A DNA stretch of 64,000 nt from CF-46 sp963760735 (GTDB lineage Bacteria > Chloroflexota > Limnocylindria > Limnocylindrales > CSP1-4). The DNA lies in NCBI GenBank assembly GCA_963760735.1, contig CAVXEB010000007.1, forward strand, positions 496,001-560,000. Direction: 5' to 3'. Position numbers and translations under genes: made by a program. Positions 8,764 through 18,100 of the stretch are shown here, one piece after another (the stretch's first letter is position 1; every line of letters starts with the position of its first letter). The notes beneath the pieces are model-generated. The model was given only the letters and a program-made list of their open reading frames with translations. It was not told the origin of the DNA and made no database searches.

Positions 8764-9789
8764 ATGCGGTTGAACCGCACACTCGCCCTTGGGGCGTCAG
8801 TGCTGGTGCTGCTCGGCGCCTGCACGACGGGTGGGGGCGGGACGCCGTCACCCTCGGCGCCGGCTGCGTCCGCCGGTGGCGCTTCGCCGTCCGCCGCCGG
8901 TGGCGCTTCGCCGTCCGCCGCCGGTGGCGCGTCGCCGTCCGCGGCCGCGGCGTTGACGCCGGCGGACATCAAGATCGGCTCGGACGACTTCTACGAGTCC
9001 AGCGTGGTCGCGGAGATGTGGGCCCAGGTCCTCGAGAAGAACGGGTTCAAGGTCGATCGCCACTTCAACATCGGCGCTCGCCAGGTCCGCCAGCCGGCGC
9101 TCGAGGGGGGCCAGATCGACCTGGTCCCGGAGTATGTCGGGTCCGGCCTCACGTATTACAAGGGCACGGCGACCGGCGACGGCGAGGCGAACCGCACCGC
9201 GCTGCAGGCGATCCTCACCGGCAAGGGCGGCGGCCTGACGCTCTTCAACATCAGCCCCGGCCAGGACCAGAATGCCTTCGTGGTCCGCGCCGATACCGCG
9301 ACGGCCGACAACCTTTCGAAGATCAGCGATCTCCTGTCGAAGCAGGCGAGCTACACGTGGGGACTGCCCGCCGACTGCGACACGAACCCGTCGTGCTCCG
9401 GCGCGCTGAAGGATGGCTACGGCTTCACCTATCCGCCGGCCAAGCGGAAGGCGCTCGACGCCTGCTCGTCACCGATGGCGCAGGCCCTCAAGGCCAAGGC
9501 GATCGACATCGCCGAGCTCTGCTCGACGCAGCCGGCGATCGGCCAGTTCGGCTTCAAGTTGCTGGATGACGACAAGAAGACCCAGGGCGCCGAGAACATC
9601 GCGGCCGAGGTCCGCAATGACTACCTCGCGAAGGTCGGTGATCCGGCCGCCTTCCAGGCGCTGCTCGATGGCGTCTCCGCCAAACTGACGACCGACGAGC
9701 TGACGAAGCTCGGCGTCGAGATCCAGGTCAACCACAAGGACGTGAAGGTCGCCGCCACCGATTGGCTGAAGGCGAACGGCTTCCTCTAG
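8764..9789 (+). CDS. opuCC: Osmoprotectant ABC importer, substrate-binding lipoprotein
   Basis: A near-perfect Shine-Dalgarno (AAGGAGGAG) stands just before ATG 8764, the strongest in the operon, as expected for a binding protein needed in excess. Residues 1-20 form a lipoprotein signal with lipobox LLGAC. A Ser/Ala/Gly/Pro linker with three near-identical 8-residue repeats (about 38-61) follows. The mature OpuAC-type periplasmic-binding fold (about 65-341) shows KIGSDDFYESSVVAEMW and DLVPEYVGSGLTYY, typical of the OpuC/OsmX family. It captures betaine-like solutes outside the membrane for the OpuCB/CD permeases. The operon ends at a strong terminator 20 nt downstream. Confidence 0.93.
   Translation: MRLNRTLALGASVLVLLGACTTGGGGTPSPSAPAASAGGASPSAAGGASPSAAGGASPSAAAALTPADIKIGSDDFYESSVVAEMWAQVLEKNGFKVDRHFNIGARQVRQPALEGGQIDLVPEYVGSGLTYYKGTATGDGEANRTALQAILTGKGGGLTLFNISPGQDQNAFVVRADTATADNLSKISDLLSKQASYTWGLPADCDTNPSCSGALKDGYGFTYPPAKRKALDACSSPMAQALKAKAIDIAELCSTQPAIGQFGFKLLDDDKKTQGAENIAAEVRNDYLAKVGDPAAFQALLDGVSAKLTTDELTKLGVEIQVNHKDVKVAATDWLKANGFL
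8875..8946 (+). repeat. Three tandem 24-bp units inside the lipoprotein linker
   Basis: Three copies of a 24-bp unit starting GGTGGCGCTTCGCCGTC run head to tail. The third has two silent-type changes. They encode the repeated GGASPSAA linker of the binding lipoprotein and keep the frame, so copy-number change would only lengthen or shorten the tether. Confidence 0.85.
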
Positions 9790-9809
9790 GCCGAACCGCC
9801 GATCGTCGA

Positions 9810-9836
9810 ACGCCCGCCCGGTCCCCGGGCGGGCGT
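9810..9836 (+). terminator. Strong hairpin terminator after the OpuC operon
   Basis: A perfect 12-bp stem (ACGCCCGCCCGG and its complement) with a 3-nt loop lies 20 nt after the opuCC stop and is followed by TCTCGCTGTCC. The T-tract is weak, as is common in very GC-rich genomes, but stem strength and position support termination. Confidence 0.8.
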
Positions 9837-9997
9837 CTCGCTGTCCTGATCCATTGATGTCGCGTTCGGACCACCGTCCGTGAGACGATCCCCGCCTCGG
9901 CGATGGACGAGCACGTGTTCGACGCCGGCCGAGCCCAGGCACGGCGCAACTCATCCGGCGGGCCGCTGTCCGCGAACAGGGAGCATGGGGGTCACTG

Positions 9998-10819
9998 GTG
10001 CGCGTTGACGTCGAGCGGCCGACCGCCCGGGATCGCCCGCCGGAGGAGGCCGCCGAGGACACGTCATTCGCGCGCGGGCTGCGGGTGCTGCTGACGATCG
10101 CGGACCGCGGCGAGATCCGGGCGGACGAGCTGAGCATGCTGCTCGAGACGCCCGTGTCGACGATCTACCGCTATCTCCGGACGCTGGCCTCGTTCGGGTT
10201 CATCGATCGCCAGGGCGCCGGCTACCGGCTCGGTCCGCGGCTGATCATCGGCAGCGGCGCGAGCGTGACCGCTGAGGAGCTGATCCGCACGGCGGCTCCG
10301 GTGCTCCAGCTGCTCGCCGACGAGACCGGCGAGACGGCGGTGATCGTCCGCCGGATCGGGCTTGCCGCCGTCTGCCTGCACGAAGTCCCCTCGGAGCACG
10401 CACTTCGCGTGACGCTGCCGCCCGACACGTCGCTGCCGCTCCACAGCGGCGCGCTGGGCAAGGCCCTCCTGGCGTTCGCCCCCGACGAGATCCTCGACGA
10501 GATCCTCGCCTCGGAGTCGGCTCGCGACCGCGACCCGACCGCGATCGACCCCGACCGCCTGCGCGCCGAGCTCGCCGAGGTCGTGACGAGCGGCGTCGCG
10601 CGCTCCGTCGGCGAAGCGATTTCCGGGTCGGTGGCGATCGCCGTTCCCATCCTTCGAGAGGACGGCATCGTCGCGGCGATCGGCGTGATCGGTCCGGAGG
10701 CCCGCTGCGGCCTCGCATGGCGTCGGCGGGTCGCGCGTCTGCTGCCTGGCGCTGCGAGCTCGGTCGTCGGCGCGCTGGGCCCGGAACTTTCCTCCCAGGA
10801 CTCCCGCGATCCGGAATAG
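9998..10819 (+). CDS. IclR-family transcriptional regulator
   Basis: The frame starts at GTG 9998. The 273-residue product has an N-terminal winged helix (about 22-85: FARGLRVLLTIADR, then PVSTIYRYLRTLASFGFIDR as recognition helix and wing) and a C-terminal IclR effector domain (about 95-265) with the family-typical LHSGALGKALLAF. IclR proteins bind small metabolites and repress or activate nearby catabolic or transport genes. It lies downstream of the OpuC terminator on the same strand, so the betaine-uptake/MttB region is a plausible target, but no operator was identified. Confidence 0.88.
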   Translation: MRVDVERPTARDRPPEEAAEDTSFARGLRVLLTIADRGEIRADELSMLLETPVSTIYRYLRTLASFGFIDRQGAGYRLGPRLIIGSGASVTAEELIRTAAPVLQLLADETGETAVIVRRIGLAAVCLHEVPSEHALRVTLPPDTSLPLHSGALGKALLAFAPDEILDEILASESARDRDPTAIDPDRLRAELAEVVTSGVARSVGEAISGSVAIAVPILREDGIVAAIGVIGPEARCGLAWRRRVARLLPGAASSVVGALGPELSSQDSRDPE

Positions 10820-10833
10820 TCCGATCTCAGTAT

Positions 10834-10861
10834 TTGACAATCGCGTGACCGCCTCTATGCT
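10834..10861 (+). promoter_or_regulatory. Sigma-70-type promoter giving a leaderless start at 10870
   Basis: TTGACA (10834-10839), a 16-nt spacer and TATGCT (10856-10861) form a near-consensus promoter. The ATG of the next gene begins 8 nt after the -10 box, where transcription itself should begin, and no Shine-Dalgarno can fit. The message is therefore probably leaderless. Confidence 0.8.
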
Positions 10862-10869
10862 GCGCCGCA

Positions 10870-11385
10870 ATGGACACGCTGCCGCGCCTCGCTCCGGTCT
10901 CGGAGGAGTACGCGACGCTGCCCGTCGCGGACGCCTTCAACTGGACCGACGGCGCGACCGAGCTGGGCGCCGGCGATTGGTATCTCGTGGCCTTCCGGTC
11001 CGTCCGCCGATCCGGTGCCGACGAGGCACGCCTGAGCGCATTCGACGAGCTGGCCCACCAGGAGGCCGCCGGGTCGCCGGGCTTCGTCCACTATCTGAAG
11101 GGACCGTCGGCGCGCGACGGCAGCTGCCTCTCCTTCTGCCTGTGGAACAGTCGCGATGAGGCCAGATCCGCGGCGCGCCAGCCGGCCCACGTCCAGGCCG
11201 TCGGCCTCCTCGACGAGATGTACGCGCAGTACACGCTCGAGTTCCTCCACGTCCGCCGCGACGAGCGGGGCGTGATGGCCTTCGAGCCCTTCCGCCCGTC
11301 CGCGCATGTGCTCGGCGAGGCGGTCGAGCCGGACACGAGGTCCGGCCCCCCGACCCTCTCGATCCGACCCGCGATCGCGTCCTGA
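10870..11385 (+). CDS. Unknown protein with a possible dimeric alpha/beta-barrel (ABM-like) fold
   Basis: The 171-residue soluble protein starts at ATG 10870 directly behind a good promoter. The region at about 35-130 alternates strands and amphipathic helices: WYLVAFRSVRRS, then a helix with LSAFDELAHQEAA, GFVHYLKGP, a cysteine pair in CLSFCLWNSRDEARSA, and a final strand YTLEFLHVRR. This resembles antibiotic-biosynthesis-monooxygenase-like ferredoxin folds, though no active site is recognisable. The C-terminal 35 residues are Pro/Ser-rich. It precedes the YeiH-like exporter gene by 53 nt and may share its transcript. Function unknown. Confidence 0.65.
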   Translation: MDTLPRLAPVSEEYATLPVADAFNWTDGATELGAGDWYLVAFRSVRRSGADEARLSAFDELAHQEAAGSPGFVHYLKGPSARDGSCLSFCLWNSRDEARSAARQPAHVQAVGLLDEMYAQYTLEFLHVRRDERGVMAFEPFRPSAHVLGEAVEPDTRSGPPTLSIRPAIAS

Positions 11386-11438
11386 GCGTCACCGAGCCGG
11401 GCCGGCCGGCGCCCGCCGGCCGTCGCGCCGCGCTGCTT

Positions 11439-12434
11439 GTGCCCGGCCTCGTGGCGGCCGTCCTCGTCGCCGGCCTGGCTCGCTGGGTGACCGGGTTCCT
11501 CCCGCCGGTCGTGTCCGAGGTCACGATCGCGATCCTGTTCGGCCTGCTGATCGGCTGGATCCCGGCCGTCCGGCGGGCCGGGCTCGGCCCCGGACTCGCG
11601 GTCGCGTCGCAGCAGCTCCTCCGGCTCGGGATCGTCCTCCTCGGCGCGAAGCTGAGCATCCAGCAGGTGATCGGGATCGGGCTGCCCGCGGCACTCGTGA
11701 TCGGCGTCACGATGGCGGCCGCGATGGCGCTCGTCCTCGGGCTGTCGCGGGTTGCGGGGATCGACGCCCGGCTCGCGACCCTCCTCGCGGTCGGCGCCGC
11801 CGTGTGCGGCAACTCGGCCGTCGTCGCGACCTCGCCGGTCATCGGGGCGAGGCCGCGGGACACGGCCTACGCCGTCGCGACCGTGACCCTGTTCGGGACG
11901 ATCGCGGTATTCGCGTACCCGCTCATCGGCCACGCGGCGCACCTCGGCGATCCCACGTTCGGGATGTGGTCGGGGGTCGCGATCAACGACACGAGCCAGG
12001 TCGTCGCCGCCAGCTCCGCCTACTCGCCCGCAGCGTTCGAGATCGCGACCGTGGTCAAGCTGATCCGCAACGCCCTGATGGCGCCGCTCATCCTCCTGAT
12101 CGCCTGGGCATGGAGCCGGCGGACCGGGGTCGCGGGCGACACCCGCGCGGGCCTGCGTCGGGCGATCCCGCTCTTCGTGTTCGGCTTCCTCGGGATGGCA
12201 GCGCTCCGGAGCGTCGGCGTCATCGGGGCGGAAGCCGCACTGACGTTCGAGGCGATCGCCCGGACACTGATCCTCGTCGCCCTGGCGGCGGTCGGCCTGA
12301 GCGTCCGCGTCGGCGACCTTCGCTCGGTCGGCTCGAGACCGCTGCTGGTCGGCCTGGGGGCCGCGGTGATCATCGGCGTCGCGACGCTCGTCGCGATCGA
12401 GACCCTGGGTCTGGCGGCCGGCCTGACCGCCTGA
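11439..12434 (+). CDS. YeiH/UPF0324-family putative sulfate/anion exporter
   Basis: This 331-residue membrane protein (start GTG 11439, the first usable start after the upstream stop) has about ten hydrophobic helices. It shows the UPF0324 landmarks VGAAVCGNSAVVATSPVI (about 113-130), FGMWSGVAINDTSQVVAAS (about 173-191) and VVKLIRNALMAP (about 205-216). The family is annotated as putative sulfate exporters, and some members have been linked to sulfite or sulfonate metabolism. The window holds no sulfonate gene, but a sulfite-oxidase-like protein lies 2 kb downstream. Substrate unproven. Confidence 0.88.
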   Translation: MPGLVAAVLVAGLARWVTGFLPPVVSEVTIAILFGLLIGWIPAVRRAGLGPGLAVASQQLLRLGIVLLGAKLSIQQVIGIGLPAALVIGVTMAAAMALVLGLSRVAGIDARLATLLAVGAAVCGNSAVVATSPVIGARPRDTAYAVATVTLFGTIAVFAYPLIGHAAHLGDPTFGMWSGVAINDTSQVVAASSAYSPAAFEIATVVKLIRNALMAPLILLIAWAWSRRTGVAGDTRAGLRRAIPLFVFGFLGMAALRSVGVIGAEAALTFEAIARTLILVALAAVGLSVRVGDLRSVGSRPLLVGLGAAVIIGVATLVAIETLGLAAGLTA

Positions 12435-13436
12435 TCAGCGCGGCTGGGCGGTCTTGACCGACGGAGCAGGTTCGACCGATTCGCGCCGCCAGCCGAGGGC
12501 GATGAGCGAGATCCCGCCGCCGACCGAGGTGACGACGAGGATCGATACGTGCACGATCAAGGCGAGGGCGAACGCCTCATCGCTCGGGATTCCGATCGTC
12601 ACCCCGACGGCGACCGCGGCGAACTCGAACGTCCCGAGGTTGGCCGGGCCGGCCGGCACGGCGGCAGCGAGGGCGACACCGGAGGCGATGAGGGCCGCCT
12701 GACCGATCGACAGCTCGAGCCCGATGGCCTGACCCGCTGCCGCGGCCGCGAGGATCGAGCACGACCACGAGACCGCGCTGCAGGCGAAGGCCTCCGCAAG
12801 TGTCCGCGGTCGCCCGGCGACCGCCAGGCCGTCCTGGAGCCTGCGAGCCAGCTCCTGGACCCTCGGCCACCGAGCGGCCAGGGCGCGGAGGCGATCCGCC
12901 CCCGGCAATCGGTGGGCCGCGATCCCGATCGTGAGCACGACGAGGAGAAGCCCCGCGACGCCCGCCCCGACGAGCACCGCGCTCGAGAGGACGCCGCGGA
13001 CGTTGAGGACGAGAAGCGACACCGACGCGATCGCGACCACGGAGACGAGGTCGACCACGCGCTCGACGACGACGGTCCCGAGCGCCGACGTCCGGCTGAT
13101 CCCCTCGCGGTCCCCGAGATAGTGACTCCGGACCAGCTCCCCGAGGCGGGCCGGCAGGACGTTGTTCATCAAGTAGCCGATCAGCGTGTAGCCGAGCATG
13201 TGGAGGTACGCCACGCTCTTGATCGGATGGACGAGGCGCTGCCAGCGAAGGCCGCGGATCGCGAGGTCCAGGCTGAGGAACAGGACCGTGACGACGATCC
13301 AGCGCGGATCGGCCGAGCGGAGGACGCTGGCGACCGCCTGGAGGTCGACGTTGCGCACGACCAGCAGGAGCGCGACGAGGGAGACGATCCCTCCGATGAG
13401 GGCTCGAGGAGCTGGACCACGCAGGATCGGCATCAT
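12435..13436 (-). CDS. Lysylphosphatidylglycerol-synthase-TM/flippase-like (UPF0104) membrane protein
   Basis: The 333-residue protein has around eight membrane helices. It carries family landmarks such as RWQRLVHPI (about 65), YTLIGYLMNNVLPARLGELVRSH (about 87-109, with the NNVLPAR..E signature), GTVVVERVVDLVSV (about 120) and a late PAGPANLGTFEF segment (about 258). UPF0104 proteins are related to the flippase half of MprF/AglD and often move lipid-linked glycans or glycolipids. The gene lies 12 nt downstream of a GT2 glycosyltransferase and is probably co-translated, so a shared role in making and moving a glycolipid is likely. Confidence 0.88.
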   Translation of the reverse strand: MMPILRGPAPRALIGGIVSLVALLLVVRNVDLQAVASVLRSADPRWIVVTVLFLSLDLAIRGLRWQRLVHPIKSVAYLHMLGYTLIGYLMNNVLPARLGELVRSHYLGDREGISRTSALGTVVVERVVDLVSVVAIASVSLLVLNVRGVLSSAVLVGAGVAGLLLVVLTIGIAAHRLPGADRLRALAARWPRVQELARRLQDGLAVAGRPRTLAEAFACSAVSWSCSILAAAAAGQAIGLELSIGQAALIASGVALAAAVPAGPANLGTFEFAAVAVGVTIGIPSDEAFALALIVHVSILVVTSVGGGISLIALGWRRESVEPAPSVKTAQPR

Positions 13437-13448
13437 GGGGATCCGCCC

Positions 13449-14315
13449 TCAGGCCGTCGGCCGCGGCGGCTCGGGGTTCCGGGCCGTCAGCTTCGGGGAG
13501 CGGCGCAGGCCGATCCGGTGGAGGAGGTAGCGCAGCACGACTCGCATCGTCGAGAGGCCGTAGACCACGCTTCGCTTGAATCCGACCGAGCTCGCCTCGT
13601 CGAAGTACCGCGTCGGGACGCCGATCTCGCCGATGCGCCGGCCCATGCCGGCCGCGACGACCTGCGCGATCAGCTCCTGATCGAACACGAAGTCGTTGCT
13701 GTTGAGCTGGTACGGGATCGTCTCGAGCAGCCGCCGGCTGTAGGCCCGGAGGCCCGTGTGGTACTCGGACAGGCGCAGGCCGAAGGCGAGGTTCTCGACG
13801 GTCGTGAGGAAGCGGTTGGAGATGAATTTCCACCTCGGCATCCCGCCGGCCAGCGGATCGCCGAGGAACCGGCTTCCGAGCATCAGGTGCTTCTCGCCCG
13901 AGAGGATCGGGGCGATCAGGTCGGGGATCCGGGTCGCGTCGTACTGGTAGTCCGGGTGGAGCATCACGACGACGTCGGCGCCCTGCTCGAGCGCGGCCCG
14001 GTAGCAGGTCTTCTGGTTGCCCCCGTAGCCGAGGTTCTGCTGGTGGATGATCACGTCGAGCCCGAGCTGCCGGGCGATCTCGACAGTCTCGTCCTTCGAG
14101 ACGTCATCCACGAGGATGATCTTGCTGACGAGGTCGTGCGGGATGTCGGTGTAGGTCCGCTCAAGCGTCTTCGCGGCGTTGTAGGCCGGCATGACGACCA
14201 CGACCCGCGGGTGGCTGTCCGGTGGGACGGATCGGGCGCCGTCGGTGGCGTCGGTTGGGCGGTCCACGAGGCGGAAGCCTACTCGATCGGCTGCTCCGCG
14301 AGGCCCGATCCCCAT
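13449..14315 (-). CDS. Family-2 glycosyltransferase (polyprenyl-phosphate-sugar type)
   Basis: The frame is open further upstream, but the catalytic domain starts at RVVVVMPAYNAAKTLERT, and ATG 14315 gives 288 residues. A GACGAT box sits 6 nt before it, a possible leaderless start. Motifs are the nucleotide-binding MPAYNA (about 42), IILVDDVSKDET (about 66-77) and the metal-binding LHPDYQYD (about 117, an HPD variant of DxD); the acceptor-side GLRAYSRR follows. The fold is GT-A, dolichol-phosphate-mannose-synthase-like, without C-terminal membrane helices. It would transfer a sugar to a lipid carrier at the inner membrane face, with the flippase-like protein encoded just downstream as the likely next step. 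Confidence 0.88.
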   Translation of the reverse strand: MGIGPRGAADRVGFRLVDRPTDATDGARSVPPDSHPRVVVVMPAYNAAKTLERTYTDIPHDLVSKIILVDDVSKDETVEIARQLGLDVIIHQQNLGYGGNQKTCYRAALEQGADVVVMLHPDYQYDATRIPDLIAPILSGEKHLMLGSRFLGDPLAGGMPRWKFISNRFLTTVENLAFGLRLSEYHTGLRAYSRRLLETIPYQLNSNDFVFDQELIAQVVAAGMGRRIGEIGVPTRYFDEASSVGFKRSVVYGLSTMRVVLRYLLHRIGLRRSPKLTARNPEPPRPTA

Positions 14316-14462
14316 CGCTCGATCGTCCCACGAGCCGCGCGGATGGTCCCGTTCGGGGCGGTCCGGACCGGTTTCGCGGCCTCGGCCGGCGTCACGGCGT
14401 CGACACCGGTCATTCGGGAGCCTGTGGCACGATGACCGCCGACGCCCACCTCGGAGACGCCC

Positions 14463-15065
14463 ATGTTCGAACGACTCTTCGGCGGCAAGGAGATGGATCC
14501 TGCGACCGCCGAGCGAATCCCGCCCGGCCAGTACAAGACCGACAAGTTTCCGGTGCTCCACTACGGCTCCGTCCCGAACACGGACGTTGCGACGTGGGAC
14601 TTCAAGGTCTACGGCGAGGTCGACAACCCCTTCACGCTCACCTGGGACCAGTTCAAGGCGCTGCCGCGCAAGAAGGTCCACACCGACATCCACTGCGTGA
14701 CCCGCTGGACGAAGCTCGACACGGACTGGGAGGGGGTCGCCATCCAGGAGATCCTGAAGCTCGCCCAGGTCCGGTCGACGGCCACCCACGTCGTGTCGCA
14801 CGCGGAGCAGGGCTACACCGCGAACGTGCCGCTCGCGGTCCTCGACGACGATGACGTCCTGCTGGCCGATACGTTCGACGGCCAGCCACTCGAGCGCGAG
14901 CACGGCTATCCGCTCCGCCTGTTCATCCCGAAGCGGTATTTCTGGAAGAGCAGCAAGTGGGTCCGCGGGCTGGAGTTCCTCGATCACGACCAGCTCGGCT
15001 TCTGGGAGCGATACGGCTACAACAACGATGCGGATCCCTGGAAAGAGGAGCGGTTCTCTGAGTAA
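14463..15065 (+). CDS. Small molybdopterin-dependent (sulfite-oxidase-fold) oxidoreductase
   Basis: The 200-residue cytosolic protein is a single oxidoreductase-molybdopterin domain. It has VYGEVDNPFTLTWDQF (about 49), the molybdenum-ligand cysteine in DIHCVTRWTKL (Cys about 79), YTANVPLAVL (about 120), GYPLRLFIPKRYFWKSSKWVRGL (about 146-168) and a final YGYNNDADPW. It has neither a Tat signal nor a C-terminal dimerisation domain, so it matches the short YuiH-like subgroup rather than MsrP or sulfite oxidase. The electron acceptor and substrate of this subgroup are unknown. It is divergent from the GT2 gene. Confidence 0.9.
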   Translation: MFERLFGGKEMDPATAERIPPGQYKTDKFPVLHYGSVPNTDVATWDFKVYGEVDNPFTLTWDQFKALPRKKVHTDIHCVTRWTKLDTDWEGVAIQEILKLAQVRSTATHVVSHAEQGYTANVPLAVLDDDDVLLADTFDGQPLEREHGYPLRLFIPKRYFWKSSKWVRGLEFLDHDQLGFWERYGYNNDADPWKEERFSE

Positions 15066-15186
15066 CTCCCGGCCGTCGCAGTTGCAGCGAGCGGCGGAGG
15101 CGCGGGGATGTCGACAACCGTCCGGTGGTGCGTAAGCGAGCAGCGCAGCCGGAAACGTTGTCCAGCGTCGTCCAGGCGCGACAGCC

Positions 15187-18100
15187 CTATTTCAGGACGA
15201 TGAACGCGTCGAGGTCGATCCTCGGCCGGCCGATCAGTCCGTCGACGACGACCTTGATCGTGCGGCTCCTGGTCGACGACCAGGTCGCCTGCCAGGCGAC
15301 CGCTCGGAACACCGTCGGCGACGCCAGCATGTCGACCCGGGTCACGTACTTGCCGTCGAGGTAGATCCGGACCGTGCCGCGGGTCGTCGCCATCGTGGAG
15401 ACGAGGGCGATGCCGCGGCCGGTGAACGTCCAGGTTGCGCTGGAGCTCGGCTTCGATGACGCCCTGGCGCTCCCACCCGAGTACGACGTCGACCTCGAGG
15501 TGCTCCACGTGCCGGCGTAGTGGATCGAGCTCGTCGTCTGCTGGACGAGGGAGGCGACGACGGTCGGCCCGGTCACCCACGCTCCGACGTTGCCGGTCGC
15601 GTCGACCGCGCGGACGCGAACCCGGATCGACGCGCCGGACGAGAGGCCCATCGTCGTCGAGGGCGAGGTCAGCGTCGTCGAGAACGTCGTGAAGGATCCG
15701 CCGTTGATGCTCCGCTGGAGCTCGTAACGGACCACCCCGGTGCCGACGTCCGCGCCGGACCACGCGACGCGGATCGGCGCGACGGAACCGCCGACGACGG
15801 CCCCGACACGCGTCGTGACCACGGGAACGCCCGTCGTCGGGAGGGAGTGGTCGACGACGATCGATCCGCCGTCAACAGGCGCGACGGGCGACACGTTCGC
15901 GCCGAGGTCGGTCAGTGAGCTCGCCTTCAGGTTGAGTGCCACGGTGCCCGTGCCGCAACCGTTGACCGGGACCGAGTACGTCGTCGCCCCGGTCTTGACC
16001 GGGACGCCGACGGTGCAGGCGGGGGCGGAGCCGGACCGAGTGAAGTCGCCGGCCGCAAGTCCGGTCACCGGCTCGGAGAACGTCAGCGCCCAGGCGGGCG
16101 ACGAGGCACGGGTCGGTGAGGCGGGCGCGGTCAGGGTCGCGGTTGCGGCGGTCCGGTCGATCGTCACGACCGACGAGGTGGCGTTGGCCGTCGGGCCGCT
16201 GTTCGAGGACCGGTCGGTCACCGTGTCGGCGGCCATCGACAGGGCGACCGTGCCTTCCGAGCAGCCGGTGATCTGAACCGCGAACGTAGCCGGTCCGAGC
16301 GCCGTCGGAGCACCGACGGCGCAGCCGGTTGCCGTGCCGGAGGTCCAGAGATCGTTCGCTCCGAATCCGATGACCGGTTCGTTGAAGGCGACCGTGGCCG
16401 TCAGCGTCGTCAGCTTCGTCGGGCTCGGCGGCGCCACGATGGTCACGGTCGGCGCGAGCCGGTCGATGTGGACGGTCGGACCCGCGGTCGCGATCGTCGG
16501 ACCGGTGGATGTCCCGTCGCTGACGGAACCGGTCTCGAGCGTCAGGACGACCGTCCCGTCGGTCGGGCCCCCCGACGTCAGGGTCACGGAGTACGGCCCG
16601 CTGCCGGACCCGGTCACGCCGCCCACGGCCCAGCCGGCCGACGTACCGCCGACCGTGAAATCGGCCGGGACGAGCCCCGTGACCGATCGGGAGAACGAAA
16701 CGGTCTCGGTGAACGATGTTCCGACCCCGATCCCCGACGGCCCGGTGATGACCGCCGACGGCGGGACGCCCGCGCCGCAATGAGCATCAATGAGCCTGGC
16801 GACGTCCAGGCGCCGGCCGCTCGCCGTCCACGCCGTGAGGGCTGCGGTCGGCGTCGCGGCGGCGAGAAGGTCCGCCCGGAGCTGGGCGGGCGTCAGCCCG
16901 TAGTCGCACGAGGCCAGAAGCGCGAGCGCGCCCGTGACATGCGGCGCCGCCATCGACGTGCCCTCGAGCGACGCATAGCCGGACGGCGGGTACGTCGACA
17001 CGATGTCGACGCCCGGGGCACCAAGATCGACGCTCGTGTGTCCGAAGTTCGAGAACCCCGCGAGCGTGCCGCCCCGGCCGATCGCGGCGACCGACACGAT
17101 GCAGTCCCAGCCGCGGGGCGCCCCGCTCGGGTAGTGCTTGTCGCACCTCGACGCGGCCGGGTAGAACGCCTGCGGCCCGTCGTCGTCGATCCCGGAGTTT
17201 CCCGCTGCGGCGACGAACAGGATGTCCTGGTCACCACCGCGGTTGATCGCATCCGTGAGCGCCTGGCTGAACGGCCCGCCGCCCCAGCTGTCGTTCGTCG
17301 CCACGATGTGCAGCCCGTGGCGGATCTTCAGGTCGGTCAGGTAGTCCAGCGCCCGGATCGCGTCGGCGGTGTCGCCGGTCTCCTCGAGGAACTTCGCGCT
17401 GATCATCGTCACGGACCAGTCGACCCCGACGACGCCCTGGCCGTTCCCGCCGACGCCGCCGATCGTGCCGGCGACATGGGTTCCGTGGTAGTCGGTGGCC
17501 GGGCCGTCGTAGACCGAGTTGTCGTCGTGCAGGAAGTCCCAGCCGTGGACGTCGTCGACGTAGCCGTTGCCGTCGTCGTCGATCCCGTTCACCGGGTCCC
17601 ACGGATTCGTCCAGATGTTCGCGGCGAGATCGGGATGGTCGACCTGGATGCCCTCGTCGACGACGCCGACCACCACGTTGCGGCTACCCGTCACGCCCTG
17701 CGCCCAGGCGTCGATCGCCCCGATGCCGAACGCATTCGGATGCGCGCTACCCGCCGACAGCATCCCCCACAGGGTGCCGTCGGTGAGGGCCGGGTCGTTC
17801 GAGCTGGCGTCGGTCCGAAGGATGTAGTCGGGCTCCGCGTAGCGCACGTCCGGGTTGCTCCGGAGAGCCGAGATCGCTGCATCGGCCGAGACGACCGACG
17901 GCAGGGTGAGCTTCTCGGCGCCGCCGGCGATCGGCGACAACGACCGGGCCGACGTGGCGTGAACGAACCGGCGGGCCGCGGCGCGGGTCCTGGTCGGCGT
18001 CCCCGGCTTGTAGCCGACGAGGACGACGCCGGGAACTGTCGGGCGGCCTTTGGCGGCGAGCCGGGCGGCCGTTGTCGCGGCTGCCGGATCCTGGTGCGAC

